64,000 nucleotides of DNA from Brachyhypopomus gauderio (taxonomy: Eukaryota; Chordata; Actinopteri; Gymnotiformes; Hypopomidae): contig NC_135225.1 in the NCBI RefSeq assembly GCF_052324685.1, positions 14,464,110 to 14,528,109 of the forward strand, given 5' to 3'. How positions within the stretch are numbered: position 1 is the stretch's first letter; every line of letters starts with the position of its first letter. Under the pieces are notes generated by a model. The model saw nothing but the letters and a program-made list of their open reading frames with translations. It was not told the origin of the DNA and did not search any database. This document shows positions 1 to 12,296 of the stretch, piece after piece. The position numbers and the translations under genes were made by a program.

Positions 1-187
1 GTGTGGCTCTGTGTACGTTTGTCAGCATTGTAGGAAGATTCCCATTGTTAATAGGGACAGCAGACAGATCCAGACATTAGATGCTAGGGGGAAGGGCAGG
101 GCTGATTTCATATGTAGCACATACCACAGTGACACAGGAAATGAAACAATTAGGTCACCTCTGTAAGGGAAACTTTTTGATTGTATG

Positions 188-189
<2 letters not shown>

Positions 190-278
<89 letters not shown>
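190..278. repeat. (GT)n microsatellite
   Basis: Uninterrupted dinucleotide run of about 89 bases in the tet2 upstream region. Confidence 0.98.
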
Positions 279-280
<2 letters not shown>

Positions 281-698
281 TACTACTCTACTGGCCACTC
301 ATGGAGTGCAGAAAACCTCTTAATCAACCAGACAATATGAGACAACCAGAAACATGATAAACAACATTCCAAAAACAGCTACATCTGAAGTATTTCTCTG
401 GGGTTCTGGGACATGCGTCCCTTACAGAAAACAGCACCCTTGGTTTTGGACCCATAAGCAGAATTCCTTAGAAGTGGAGGATCCTACAGAAGTCCAGCCT
501 GTTCTTTGTGAGTGATGGGTTTCTCAGGAGAAAGCTTCCACCGGGACAATGTTCTGCTTCAGACTGCAGAGTATGACGATGTGTTTATGGTACAGAGCTG
601 AAACTCAACCGGCAGGTTTCAGGTGTCTGGGGCTTGGTGTGAAATCGGACCAGAGAGATACTGGGGCCAACCAGCTGCCACCAACGACACATGCATAT

Positions 699-784
<86 letters not shown>
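699..784. repeat. (CA)n microsatellite
   Basis: Pure run of about 86 bases ending in ACACGTGTGT, a switch of strand sense. Confidence 0.98.
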
Positions 785-787
<3 letters not shown>

Positions 788-911
788 TGTTTGTTTCCCA
801 GATATAGCAGCAGTTGTTTTCATTTTGCAGTCATGTAAGAGCTTGAAATATGATGTCCAGGGTGAAATGGCTTTGTGGCTCCACCTACTGAAATAACCAT
901 CATTGGTTCTA

Positions 912-1935
912 CACAGTCTACACAAAATACTGCAGTCTACACAGTCTACACAAAATACTGCAGTCTACACAATCTCCACAAAATACTGCAGTGTACACAA
1001 TCTCCACAAAATACTGCAGTCTACACAGTCTCCACAAAATACTACAGTCTACACAAAATACTGCAGTCTACACAATCTCCACAAAATACTGCAGTGTACA
1101 CAATCTCCACAAAATACTGCAGTCTACACAGTCTCCACAAAATACTGCAGTCTACACAGTCTACACAAAATACTGCAGTCTACACAAAATACTGCAGTCT
1201 ACACAGTCTACACAAAATACTGCAGTCTACACAATCTCCACAAAATACTGCAGTCTACACAGTCTCCACAAAATACTGCAGTCTACACAGTCTACACAAA
1301 ATACTGCAGTCTACACAATCTCCACAAAATACTGCAGTCTACACAGTCTCCACAAAATACTGCAGTCACACAGTCTACACAAAATACTGCAGTCTACACA
1401 AAATACTGCAGTCTACACAATCTCCACAAAATACTGCAGTCTACACAGTCTCCACAAAATACTGCAGTCACACAGTCTACACAAAATACTGCAGTCTACA
1501 CAGTCTACACAAAATACTGCAGTCTACACAATCTCCACAAAATACTGCAGTCTACACAGTCTCCACAAAATACTGCAGTCTACACAGTCTACACAAAATA
1601 CTGCAGTCTACACAATCTCCACAAAAAATACTGCAGTCTACACAGTCTCCACAAAATACTGCAGTCACACAGTCTACACAAAATACTGCAGTCTACACAG
1701 TCTACACAAAATACTGCAGTCTACACAATCTCCACAAAATACTGCAGTCTACACAGTCTCCACAAAATACTGCAGTCTACACAGTCTACACAAAATACTG
1801 CAGTCTACACAATCTCCACAAAATACTGCAGTCTACACAGTCTCCACAAAATACTGCAGTCTACACAGTCTACACAAAATACTGCAGTCTACACAGTCTA
1901 CACAAAATACTGCAGTCTACACAGTCTACACAAAG
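912..1935. repeat. 28-bp minisatellite, about 37 copies
   Basis: Unit built on ACAAAATACTGCAGTCTACA with CAGTCTCC or CAGTCTAC variants, so a PstI site CTGCAG recurs about every 28 bases. Some units are shortened to about 18 or 26. The unit lacks stops in all three forward frames, so three spurious frames of 340-370 codons arise. Confidence 0.97.
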
Positions 1936-2118
1936 CGAGGCATGAAAGACTTTCATTCAAAGACAGGATCAGGAAAAAGCCTCTGGGTTCTGTTGTTGGG
2001 AAGTTTCACTTGTGAAGCTACTTTAACATAAGAAGATATTTGTGGTGCATAAATGGTGTTAGATGTGTGCATGTATATTATAGATCTATATATGAAAAGA
2101 TCTATAATCATTTCAATC

Positions 2119-2172
<54 letters not shown>
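2119..2172. repeat. (TG)n(AG)n compound microsatellite
   Basis: A TG run passes directly into an AG run. Confidence 0.95.
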
Positions 2173-2174
<2 letters not shown>

Positions 2175-2821
2175 GCTCTGGGTCACATGCCTTTGCTCTT
2201 TGGAGGGAAAATCGATGCCACGGCAACAGTTTCTGAGGAGACGCTGCCTGGATACCAATGAATGCTCCAGCACTGGCCAGTTTGTGCTAGTCAGCATGAA
2301 CGATAGAAATGCAAACATATGAATCAAGGAGCTGAAATAAACACCCAGAGAGGTGCAGGGCACTCGGACTGGCCTCAGGTTGAATTACACCCATCATCAT
2401 GGAGATTTTGGGTTCTCCTACCACTGAGCCTGCAGGGCGGAAGGCGCTCTCATCTTTGCTGAAAATCTGCCTGTGAATACTTCCTGTGAACACCCCATCC
2501 TACCCCCTCCTGCCCCCACTGCACTGCCCCGCTGTCCCGACACCTGTCCTGCTGCGGTCAAGGTTAGGGTTATAAGAGGGGCGAGTACTGCTGACTTCAC
2601 AGGTGAGCAGTGAGCAAACCTTTACCCACGGCTGAAGAGAAGCCTGTGTGAGCAGAGGCCCGGGGCTGTGCCATCCCTCCTGGGGAGAGAAAGAGACGGA
2701 TGCAGGAGAAACACTCGGTCTGTCCCCCTGCCAGCAACCGAGCTGTTGCTCATGGAGGGAGGCTGACACCACTCCCTCTGCAGTGTAACGATGAGCACCG
2801 GCCGTCTCCCAGTGCTGAGGG

Positions 2822-3150
2822 GTCCTCACTGTCCTCTCTCACTAAACACACTGTCCTCACCATCCTCTCTCACTAAACACACTGTCCTCACTGTCCTCTC
2901 TCAATAAACACACTGTCCTCACTGTCCTCTCTCACTAAACACACTGTCCTCACCATCCTCTCTCACTAAACACACTGTCCTCACCGTCCTCTCTCACTAA
3001 ACACACTGTCCTCACCGTCCTCTCTCACTAAACACACTGTCCTCACCGTCCTCTCTCACTAAACACACTGTCCTCACCGTCCTCTCTCACTAAACACACT
3101 GTCCTCACTGTCCTCTCTCACTAAACACACTGTCCTCACTGTCCTCTCTC
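2822..3150. repeat. 31-bp minisatellite, about 10 copies
   Basis: Unit contains ACTAAACACACTGTCCTCAC followed by CGTCCTCTCTC; copies differ mainly at CACCG, CACTG or CACCA. Confidence 0.95.
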
Positions 3151-3408
3151 GCTCACAGCTTGCTGTACAGCTCCCAGATCCTGAAACAGAGAGGCAGATT
3201 GGCTACATGCCAATCACGAGTTTCAGAAAGAAACCCAGTCCGTTCTGAGACCAGAACGAAGCGCAGAATGAGCCACAGCCATCCTAGTCCCACCAGCTTC
3301 TCTCGCTCTCTTCCTCCATCTGTATCACTCTATCTCACCCTTGTCTCTTTCTCACTCCCTCTCTTTCTCTGTCTCTTTCTCTTTGTCTTTATTTTTCTAT
3401 GTCTCTAT

Positions 3409-3411
<3 letters not shown>

Positions 3412-3459
<48 letters not shown>
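3412..3459. repeat. (TG)n microsatellite
   Basis: Preceded by a pyrimidine-rich stretch (3295-3410). Confidence 0.95.
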
Positions 3460-3462
<3 letters not shown>

Positions 3463-3672
3463 TGCTAGGTTAATGTTTGAAGCAGATGGCCAAGCAGGAA
3501 TAATAAGGTGGTAGCCATGGTTACTGTGCTGTCTGAAAGACATTAACTTTGCACTGTGCCCAGTTCATCAGGTTAGTACAATATATTGACTACACACATA
3601 CAAAAGGTGGGGGAGGAAATGTGGAGGAAGTGGATTATTGGGGTGAGGCGTTGCCGTGGCCTCAGATGGCAT

Positions 3673-3673
3673 G

Positions 3674-3763
<90 letters not shown>

Positions 3764-3778
3764 TAGAGAGAGAGAGAG
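3673..3778. repeat. (TG)n then (GA)n microsatellite
   Basis: About 90 bases of TG followed by a short GA run. Confidence 0.95.
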
Positions 3779-4966
3779 CTCAGAAACCAGAGACCTTAAT
3801 TAGATGCAGTGTGTGATGTGAGCTGTCTTCATCATCCCATGCACAACCATCAACCACTACACTCACTCCGCACCACAGAGAGGGGGGTAACCCCTCCGCA
3901 CCACAGAGAGGGGGGTAAGCAGTGAGACGGGTTACGTCATTAGCAGGTGACCCAGTGCTCGCTGTGGTAATCAGTCGTGCAGAGGCAGATAAGCTGACAT
4001 CTACACCCCTCAGGGATCCCAAGGCAACATTGCTCAGACCTGTTTGTGTTTTAGAGCCGGCGTGATGGTGTAATCACTGCTGAAACCTGTGCTTGTGTTC
4101 TGTCTTATGGAGTACAGCAATGAGCAGGACCAGAAGTGTTATTTTAAAGTGCATTCCAGTACACATTACTGGTTACTTATTTAGAATGAATCTGTAACCT
4201 AATCCACAGGGCTGATTATTTTTAACCCATTGACTGTGTCTCATAACACTGCCTCCCTACATTTTCAGGCAGTGTAGCCACCAGCAAGCTCCCACAAGCT
4301 CCTTTATTCTTCTGTGCAGACACATGAACAGCTCAGCAGACGTGTGAAAGGTGTCCACACAAACATGGTCCCTCCACAGCAGGTCAGCACTGTGCAGAAG
4401 GGCTTTTGCTGCAGAATGTCCAATCTCTCCTCTCCTGTCAAACTACCAAACTCCACCAGTGTGAACAGCCTACACAGTGTAGAAGAATTTGGTGTTTGTA
4501 AGCACATGACGTTCTTCATATTAAACCTGTGGCTAGAATATACCTCACCGGAGTATACTGATGAAATACACTGTCCTTCAATAAGAGACCATGGACATGT
4601 CTAAAATTTTGCTAAAGATACTTATGTAAAGAACTTCCTTCAGAAATCTCTCAGTTGAGAATGGCACACATCTTCAAAAGCGGATCGTAATCTGGGTTTA
4701 TTCCAGGCAACATTATAACTAAAATGTAAACAGAAATTTATTGTTTCATAATGATTGCGGAAGATAAAACAAGAAAAAAACAGCATCAGTGAGTTTCATC
4801 ATGACATTTTAATCATATAGGCTATAAAGTAATATTTACCTTTAGTAACATTTAGTAACATTTTGACTTGTGTCACCTTAGAACAATATCTACTAAATCC
4901 ATATCAAATGAGGATACATACAAGGGATTTGGTATGACCAAACATGTATTCGATATAAAATTTATG

Positions 4967-5180
4967 TTGACATAAAGGTACTTAATCAGACTCAAATTCA
5001 TCCTTACATATCCACTGGGACTATGAAATGCTTATGATATTGCATTAGAATATAACATTAGTGTAGGGGTTTAGTACTGGTGTTGGGATTTAGGATTAGG
5101 GTTAAGGTTTAGCATATAGGTTTAACATTAGGGTTAAGGTTTAGCCCTAGGTTTATGGTTTAGCCCTAGGGTTAAGGTGG
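4967..5180 (+). repeat. Left arm of a long inverted repeat
   Basis: The reverse complement of this stretch matches 7480-7668 over about 190 bases with small gaps (shared blocks include CATTTCATAGTCCCAG and AATCCCAACACCAGTACTAA). The inner part has degenerate TTAGGGTTA-like repeats. Probably one of two opposed copies of an unnamed interspersed repeat. Confidence 0.8.
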
Positions 5181-5337
5181 AGCAGTACCATAGTACCATA
5201 ATACTTAGCTTGTTAGCGGAGAAGATTTCAGAGCAGCAAGAGAAGAACGACATGTTAGAGTCAAATGACATTAGAGCCGTCTGACTGGTTTCTGCTAGGG
5301 AATCTGCAGTGCAGATTTGTTTTTACTTGGAGTATGC

Positions 5338-5339
<2 letters not shown>

Positions 5340-5371
<32 letters not shown>

Positions 5372-5408
5372 TGTGTGTGTGTGTGTGTGTCTGTGTGTGT
5401 GTGTGTGT
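5340..5408. repeat. (GT)n microsatellite, interrupted
   Basis: GT run with CT interruptions. Confidence 0.9.
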
Positions 5409-5849
5409 TAGTACTCTAAATGTTTCTAAATGTGTGTTTGCATGCATATGGTTGTATGTGTGTGTGAGTGTGTATCAGCTTTTACTCTTTTGTAGTGCTT
5501 TCACTGTAGATGAGCACCAGAGTCCGAGACGTGTGGGCAGGAATGGAACCCCTGCACAGGCCTGAGTGAGATGTGAGAGGCTGCCTGAGCCCTGGTGGCC
5601 TGATGGGCCCTTCGGCCTGATGGGCATTGCTGATCACAGGAGTGTCGCAGGAGCAGCCAGAGCAGCAGCACATCTGTCTCTGATTACCCACAAAGACTTG
5701 CAGCCGCCAGGGGTTTCGCTGGGGATGAAATTACAAACAGAAGTGAATATCCAGCCCCGACTTTGAGCTCCTCTGTTGAATGTCGACTAAAGAGCTCAGA
5801 CAGGCACTGGTGCAGAAAGAAATGAGAGATGTGCACACAAGCAGCAGAG

Positions 5850-6440
5850 GAGGTGTAGGGACAGAGACCTGCAGAGATATAGGAGGTGTAGGGACAGAGA
5901 CCTGCAGAGACAGAGGAGTTGTAGGGACAGAGACCTGCAGAGACAGAGGAGGTGTAGGGACAGAGACCTGCAGAGACAGAGGAGGTGTAGGGACAGAGAC
6001 CTGCAGAGATAGAGGAGTTGTAGGGACAGAGACCTGCAGAGTCAGAAGACGTGTAGGGACAGAGACCTGCAGAGATAGAGGAGTTGTAGGGACAGAGACC
6101 TGCAGAGTCAGAAGACGTGTAGGGACAGAGACCTGCAGAGATAGAGGAGTTGTAGGGACAGAGACCTGCAGAGACAGAAGACGTGTAGGGACAGAGACCT
6201 GCAGAGACAAAAGGAGGTGTAGGGAGAGAGACCTGCAGAGATAAAGGAGTTGTAGGGACAGAGCCCTGCATAGACAGAAGAAGTTTAAGGACAGTGACAT
6301 GCAGAGACAGAAGAAGGTACAGAGACCTGCATGTGCAGCAGAGGAGGTGTAGGGACAGAGACCTGCAGAGACAGAGGAGGTGTAGGGACAGAGACCTGCA
6401 GAGACAGAGGAGGTGTAGGGACAGAGACCTGCTGGAATCT
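5850..6440. repeat. 33-bp minisatellite, about 18 copies
   Basis: Unit contains GTAGGGACAGAGACCTGCAG plus AGACAGAGGAGGT variants. The 33-base period keeps frames open on both strands. No link to an exon. Confidence 0.95.
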
Positions 6441-6907
6441 CTGACCAGCACGGATCAGGTGTGCCGCATATGTTGGCTGAAGTGAAAGTCGTTGCTGTAT
6501 TGTGTTGGTGGAAATCAAGACTGAAAAGACAAAGTAAGCCCAACGTATCGGTGGGCCGGTCAAGCCAGTGAGGAAATCTCCTGCGTCCCCCGCTGCACCT
6601 CCCCCACCACCCCCGGGACTTCCTGCGTGGAGCTGATCCCAAACAGACAGAGACGCTTCCTCTGCTGCTCCTGCCTGCTGCTAGCAACCAGCACAGGGGC
6701 ACCAAGAAAACAGCCCTGTTACTAGACAAGCTAGTGGTGCAGCACACAAGGAGAGCAAAGGGCATCTTGTGTATGTGTGTTTGAGAGAGAGGAAGACAGA
6801 GAGAGGAAGAGGAGGAGTTTATAGTTGTTTACTGTAGTGTTGGTTGGGGGTTTGTTGGTGTAGGCTTTCAGTGAGTAAATACTTCGGCTTGAAGATTACA
6901 CTGCATG

Positions 6908-6909
<2 letters not shown>

Positions 6910-6990
<81 letters not shown>

Positions 6991-7032
6991 TACACAACAC
7001 ACACACACACACACACACATATATACACACAC
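6910..7032. repeat. (CT)n then (CA)n microsatellite
   Basis: About 70 bases of CT followed by CA-rich sequence. Confidence 0.95.
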
Positions 7033-7479
7033 ATGTGCCACACAAATGGCTCCTTCAAACAGTTCCAAAATCTCAATCAAGGGCATAAACTACAGTACAC
7101 ATATATTCCAACACGTTATTAAAGTATTATAAAACAACCCTACAGAAATTCACTTGTTCACTTCTGTCACAGCTTCCTATCTGCCCTCTGAAACACACGT
7201 TGCTCACATGCACACAGGACACTATGGAAACCTCAGACTGATGTGGTTTAGAGTGAAAAGAAGAAATGGTGCTTTTAGCTCACAAAGGACCAAAAGAATT
7301 TGAATGAAGCTCATTTTCAGCATGGCACCTCTCTGTCTAATGCCTTCCAGTTCTGGATATTCCTGTTTCACAGTATATGAAATATGCTTTGAAATCTACA
7401 GAAAAGTTTGTGTTGTCCTTCCTGTAGCACAGGAAAATGTACTGCTGTAGTTCAGGTTTCTAAATCTCCCTGAACAACA

Positions 7480-7668
7480 ACCTTAATGCTACACCCATAT
7501 GCTAAACTTTAAGCCTAATGGTAAACCATGTGCTAAACCTTATGCCTAATGCTAAATCCCAACACCAGTACTAAACCCCTAGACTAATGCTATATTCTAA
7601 TGCAATACTTTAAGCATTTCATAGTCCCAGCGGATATGTAAGGATGATTTTAAGTACCTTTATGTCAA
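7480..7668 (-). repeat. Right arm of a long inverted repeat
   Basis: Partner of 4967-5180. Lacks about 10 bases present in the left arm near the outer end. Both outer edges stop at TATGTCAA/TTGACATA. Confidence 0.8.
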
Positions 7669-7783
7669 ACTGCTTATTTGAATCTGAGGCATATTCTGAA
7701 AGTTAAGAACTAAACCATCTCACCCTACATCACAGCTACAGCCTGGCAGACAAACACAGCCTTAATAGAAACTACCCCAGTAA

Positions 7784-7827
7784 CACACACACATACTCAC
7801 GCACACACACACACACACACACACACA
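7784..7827. repeat. (CA)n microsatellite
   Basis: Short CA run with small interruptions. Confidence 0.9.
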
Positions 7828-8104
7828 GAGGCCCTTTGTTACAAAGGCCAGAAATGCAGTTTGGCGTGTCACATGTTGCAAGCTCCTGCCCCATGCCTGC
7901 TCTATGTTGCTGGAGGAACCTGCTGGCTGAGACACACATGTGTGCATCTGTTCCCCAGAGGCCCCGCCCACTCCACTAAGAGGCTCCGCCCACTCCACTC
8001 AGAGCAATTACTTCAGCTCATCAAGCCCCTCCCAGCATGTGGGAGTCCTGTTAAAATCCTGCCCGTCACGCCGAGGTCTGCCAAAGCATCAAGAAAAAAA
8101 GACA

Positions 8105-8275
8105 CTCGAGACCAGAGTTGCCAGGTTCGCGGTTTTCACGCCAAAATGGGCTCGTTTGAAAATCCAGCCGCGGGTAATAATTCTGGGGTCGCGGGGTGCG
8201 GTTTTTTGGGCTACTTTTGAGTTGGGCTACCGCGGGAGTTACAAGTCAACACTAAGAATCGATCGCGATATAATA
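8105..8275. mobile_element. Interspersed repeat-like fragment, family unknown
   Basis: Begins GAGTTGCCAGGTTCGCGG and continues with GGGCTACTTTTGAGTTGGGC, which I recognise as a recurrent vertebrate interspersed motif but cannot assign. It ends near the poly-C tract. Confidence 0.4.
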
Positions 8276-8307
8276 CTTAATTTGCCTCCATTTCACACTC
8301 GCCACCA

Positions 8308-8325
8308 CCCCCCCCCCCCCCCCCC
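8308..8325. repeat. Poly-C tract (18)
   Basis: Homopolymer run followed by further C-rich sequence to about 8368. Confidence 0.95.
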
Positions 8326-8439
8326 GTCGACAACTTACACTCACCACCTCCCCACCCCCCACCCCCCGTATGAAGTAATGAAATGCAGTTTGGTATCTAA
8401 TCAAGTGCAACACGTGCAGGTTGTATAGAATGCAATATT

Positions 8440-8960
8440 TAGAGATAAAATGCAGTTATTTACAGCTAGTGTAAGTAACGATGGTTAATAGATATGTGCA
8501 GAATAGATAAATTACCTAGGGAAATGCATGTGTGTGTAATGTAGTTATGGCAGTACATTGCACAGGGCAAAGAAAAATACCATGGTATAAATAAATGTGA
8601 TAAATACAGATGGAATCATACAGATAATATACAGATTATCCTATACCACTGTAGATAGGGCTATACAAATGTGAATTGAAGAGGAACACTGTACAGATGT
8701 TGTGTGGATGGTAAGGTATGGATAGAGGGGAAGGAAAGAATGGTCTTTGGGAAGAGTTCAATAAGGTGACCGCTGTGGGAAAGAAGTGGTTTCTGAACCT
8801 GCTTGTGTTAGTCTGCAAACTGTGAAAATGGTAGAGCCTGGAGGAGGAGCAGAAAAGAGTATGGCCCGATGACAGGAGTCTGAGAATCTTACATGCCTGG
8901 TGCAGGCATCTCTTCTTGTGGACCTCCTGTGATTGCCTATCAGCAAGTCCCTCTCAGCTT
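8440..8960 (-). mobile_element. Degenerate LINE 3' end (reverse transcriptase C-terminus)
   Basis: The minus strand reads SRFRNHFFPTAVTLLNSS, the pattern typical of the C-terminal end of fish LINE ORF2 proteins, preceded by LLSSGHTLFCSSSRLYHF. Frames are broken, so it is a dead fragment. Family not assigned. Confidence 0.6.
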
Positions 8961-9044
8961 AGTACACTTTTAAGGTTCACACTGTCAGTTCTCAAAAATT
9001 AAATGTTGAACATGGGTCAGTACTCATTTAAACCTTAAAGTAAT

Positions 9045-9168
9045 CCAAAAGTAATTAGTTACATTACTTTTTTTAAGTAATCGAAAAGTTACTCTACAAT
9101 TACATTTTAAACAAGTTAACTTGAAACTGTAACAAATTACATCTTTAAAGTAACTTACCCAACACTGC
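9045..9168. mobile_element. AT-rich interspersed repeat remnant
   Basis: Recurrent GTAATTAGTTACATTAC and AAGTAACTTACCCAACACTG motifs, common in fish genomes. Probably a non-autonomous DNA-element remnant, but the family is not established. Confidence 0.4.
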
Positions 9169-10699
9169 ACACACACACACACACACATAGCAGCTCACAT
9201 ATATACTCTCAGACAGAACTGTCAACCCACAAAACAGTGAACAGAGAACACCTTTCCTGGCCTGTAGAGTCATTTGTGGAGCAGTAAACAGGGACAGCTG
9301 AACTTCATCGGTGTTCATGAACACAGAACAGAAATGCTGTTTCCCTTTTAGAGGGGTTTTCCTTTTCTTAGAGGGTTTTTCATCATTAAAGTTTAGTCTT
9401 GCTGACTTTTTAAACAAATCCTGCAGTTAATCCAAATGCCATGGCTTCTGAAACAGGACGAGAAGGTGCAGCTTATAGAAGCATGTTCTCTGTTTTGTCC
9501 TCCACATCACCCACAGTTAGTCAGGCATGTGTCTGCCTGTTCAGACCAATCAAACATCTGTTTACTGCAGAGTAGCTCCTTATGTCTTAACTACAGGTTT
9601 CACACAATGCCCTGTGCGTGTGTGTGTGTGTGGCTGCTAGCTATGAAATTAAGCATTAAGATCATTCAAATGTTCACCAACTTATATTGGTTTGTTCATC
9701 ATAACTCTTTAAATGAGGATAGTAAGAGAAAACTATGTCCATGAAAAACCTTGTTAACATAAGAGCTGCCATTCAGAGCCCATGGTAAAGAGTTAACAAT
9801 CAGAAACATGTTCCAGACTGACAGGAGAGCGTGTCTCTTCTTTCAGCCAAATAAACCAAACAGAATCTAAATCTTAACTTTGAATCTAAATCTAACTGCA
9901 AATCTAAATCTAACTGAAACTAAACCTAACTGTGAATCTAAATCTAACTGAATCTAAACCTAACTGTGAATCTAAATGTTTGTTTCTTGTTCCTTCAGAA
10001 ATAATTTAGGGCCATGCAGTGTGCAAGGTTTCGCTGGGTAATTGTAGTAGAGGCACACACACACTGACACACACTCACACAGCTGCAGCCTGGAACAGAG
10101 GAAATGTACACTCAAGATAATTCAGCTCTATTGAGAGACCAAGCAGAGGCCAGGGGTAGATTTATGGATGCCCCTCTGTATCTCACTTTGAGTGGTGCTG
10201 CATGTTCTCAAACACACACACATACACACACTTATACACACACACTTATACACACACTTCATCCTGCCTAAACCAGCAAACCTGCCTTGCCCCAGCTGTG
10301 CTGACATCAGCATTCTGTATAAGGTACAACTGATCTAAATACCTTTTCCTCTGCTAACACACACACACACACACACACACAGGTGAAGGTGTGGCTGAAA
10401 GTAAGCAGCAGGTAGTTTTCGAACTGCGTGAAGCCCTGCTAGTCTGGTTCCCACCAGTGAGACAGTTCATCTTTTTTTCTCAATAAGCTCAATCACTTAA
10501 AATTAATCACTTAATTTAACACCAGAAATAAACCAAACAAATGCCAGCTCTAAGCTGCACTGCTGTGTTGTCAGTTTGTGGTTGTCAGGTCATGGTCCTC
10601 CCTCCACTCCCTCCACACACTCCACTCCTTCCACACCCTCCACTCCCTGGACCCCTGCAGCGTCTCCCCACCCCGCCCTGAGGCGTAGGGGCTGCCTGG

Positions 10700-10745
10700 C
10701 CAATCGGCTGCTATAAATACCAGCGACGGCGGCACTCTCCATGAG
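10700..10745 (+). promoter_or_regulatory. CCAAT/TATA promoter-like site
   Basis: CCAAT at 10700-10704 and TATAAATA at 10712-10719, followed by a GC-rich stretch with an ATG at 10741 and a possible donor downstream. Could start a tet2 5' non-coding exon or an unknown transcript. The unusually short CCAAT-TATA spacing lowers confidence. Confidence 0.3.
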
Positions 10746-10949
10746 CAGCGCCGCCCCCCCCCCCCTTCCCGAGCCTGTGCTGGCACGTGCAGCATGTCCA
10801 GGAGGGAGCGTTTCTGGGGGCGACTGCAGGAAGTGGGACGTGGCCATGGGTAGAGTAAATGAGAGAGGTCTCTCTACTAAGACCAGCGTAGCCAGGAAAG
10901 GGCATGTGGGAGAGGAGGAAGTGAAACAAACAAGACAGACTGGCAACTG

Positions 10950-11035
10950 ACATCCAGGCCCCACCCAACTGACATCCAGGCCCTACCCAACTGACATCCA
11001 GGCCCCACCCAACTGAAATCCAGGCCCCACCCAAC
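10950..11035. repeat. 22-bp tandem repeat, four copies
   Basis: Unit CAACTGACATCCAGGCCC plus CACC, last copy with GAAATCC. Confidence 0.9.
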
Positions 11036-11773
11036 CACAAGAACTGTGAAGCAGCTCAAATCCAACAGCAACTCATATCCAGACGGCAGGCTAGTGTACG
11101 TCAGGTTAATTGTTTTGGTCACTGTTACTAATAAATTATTGCAGAAACCAAAATTCAATATTGCAAAAACCAAAATGCATTTGACAGATTCGGATAGAAA
11201 AGAGTTGTTAGTGTTAAAGTCACCAAACTAAACGTGTTTTTGTCTGACAAATATCTAATGACACATATCTAATACTAAATAAATATACAAATAAATATAC
11301 AAATTAAATACAGCAAAGGTCTGTTTTAATGCAATAGACAGCATGCAACTAACACATTTCTTTTGACTCAAAGTTAACATGTCATTATTTGGAGCTCTGT
11401 GTGTGTGTGTGCGTGTGTGTGCGTGCCTGCATGTGTAAGTGTGTGTGTGCGCGTGTGTGTGTGTGCGTATATGTTTGCGCGCGCAGCTCTCAGCTGGGAT
11501 CTTTTGCTTTGTTATCCTGCCTTCAGAGATTTTTTTCAAAGTGGGTGTATCCAACTGTGACAAGCTGCCCGGCACCGAGCAGCTGCAAGCAAACTCTGGA
11601 GTGGCTTTCAGGACTGGAGCTACTTTGGAGAAACATCACATGAAACTAAACTCTATAATTAGCACTACAAAATATTGGTCCCTCAACCATCTATAGGGAA
11701 TTATCTGTTGTTTACATGACGAAGTGCTTTGACGGTGTAGCTCTGAGGCAAGTGAGGCCTTAGTTTGAATAAT

Positions 11774-11776
<3 letters not shown>

Positions 11777-11854
<78 letters not shown>

Positions 11855-12045
11855 AACATGTGCGCACGCTTGAGTGTGCGTATATGTCAGTTATGAGTGT
11901 GCACGTGTGTGGGGGGGTATGAGTATATGTGTATGAGTGTGAGTGTGCATGTGTGTGTGGGGAGGGAGGGTATGAGTGTATGTGTAGAAGTGTGAGTGTG
12001 CAAGTGTGTGTGTGGGGAGAGGGGGAGGGTATGAGTGTATGTGTG
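11777..12045. repeat. (TG)n microsatellite passing into a degenerate GT-rich minisatellite
   Basis: Pure TG to 11852, then loosely repeated GGTATGAGTGTATGTG units with G-runs. Confidence 0.9.
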
Positions 12046-12296
12046 TGTGATTATAATCATGGCTAATGACTTCCAGATGTGAATAACAGCAGTGGTGACA
12101 TCTCTCTGCCTAACTAAACATGCCGTAGGATTCCTCCTTTTTTCAGCTTTTTCAACATTTATTTCCATTTTCTCTTCTCCTTCCTCCTTCCGCTTACAGC
12201 GGTGTGTGTGTGTGGATGGTGTGTGTGCTCCTACACACAGTCCTCTGCTCGGCAAAAACAGAATCTTTTCAACTTTTTTGGAAATGCTGATTCAGG

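Noticed and set aside
875-2031. Three overlapping forward open frames of 346-370 codons
   Set aside because: All are the 28-bp minisatellite read in its three frames; the unit has no stop and the composition is pure repeat.
5684-6765. Minus-strand frames of 255 and 344 codons
   Set aside because: By-product of the 33-bp array; flanks have no splice or protein signal.
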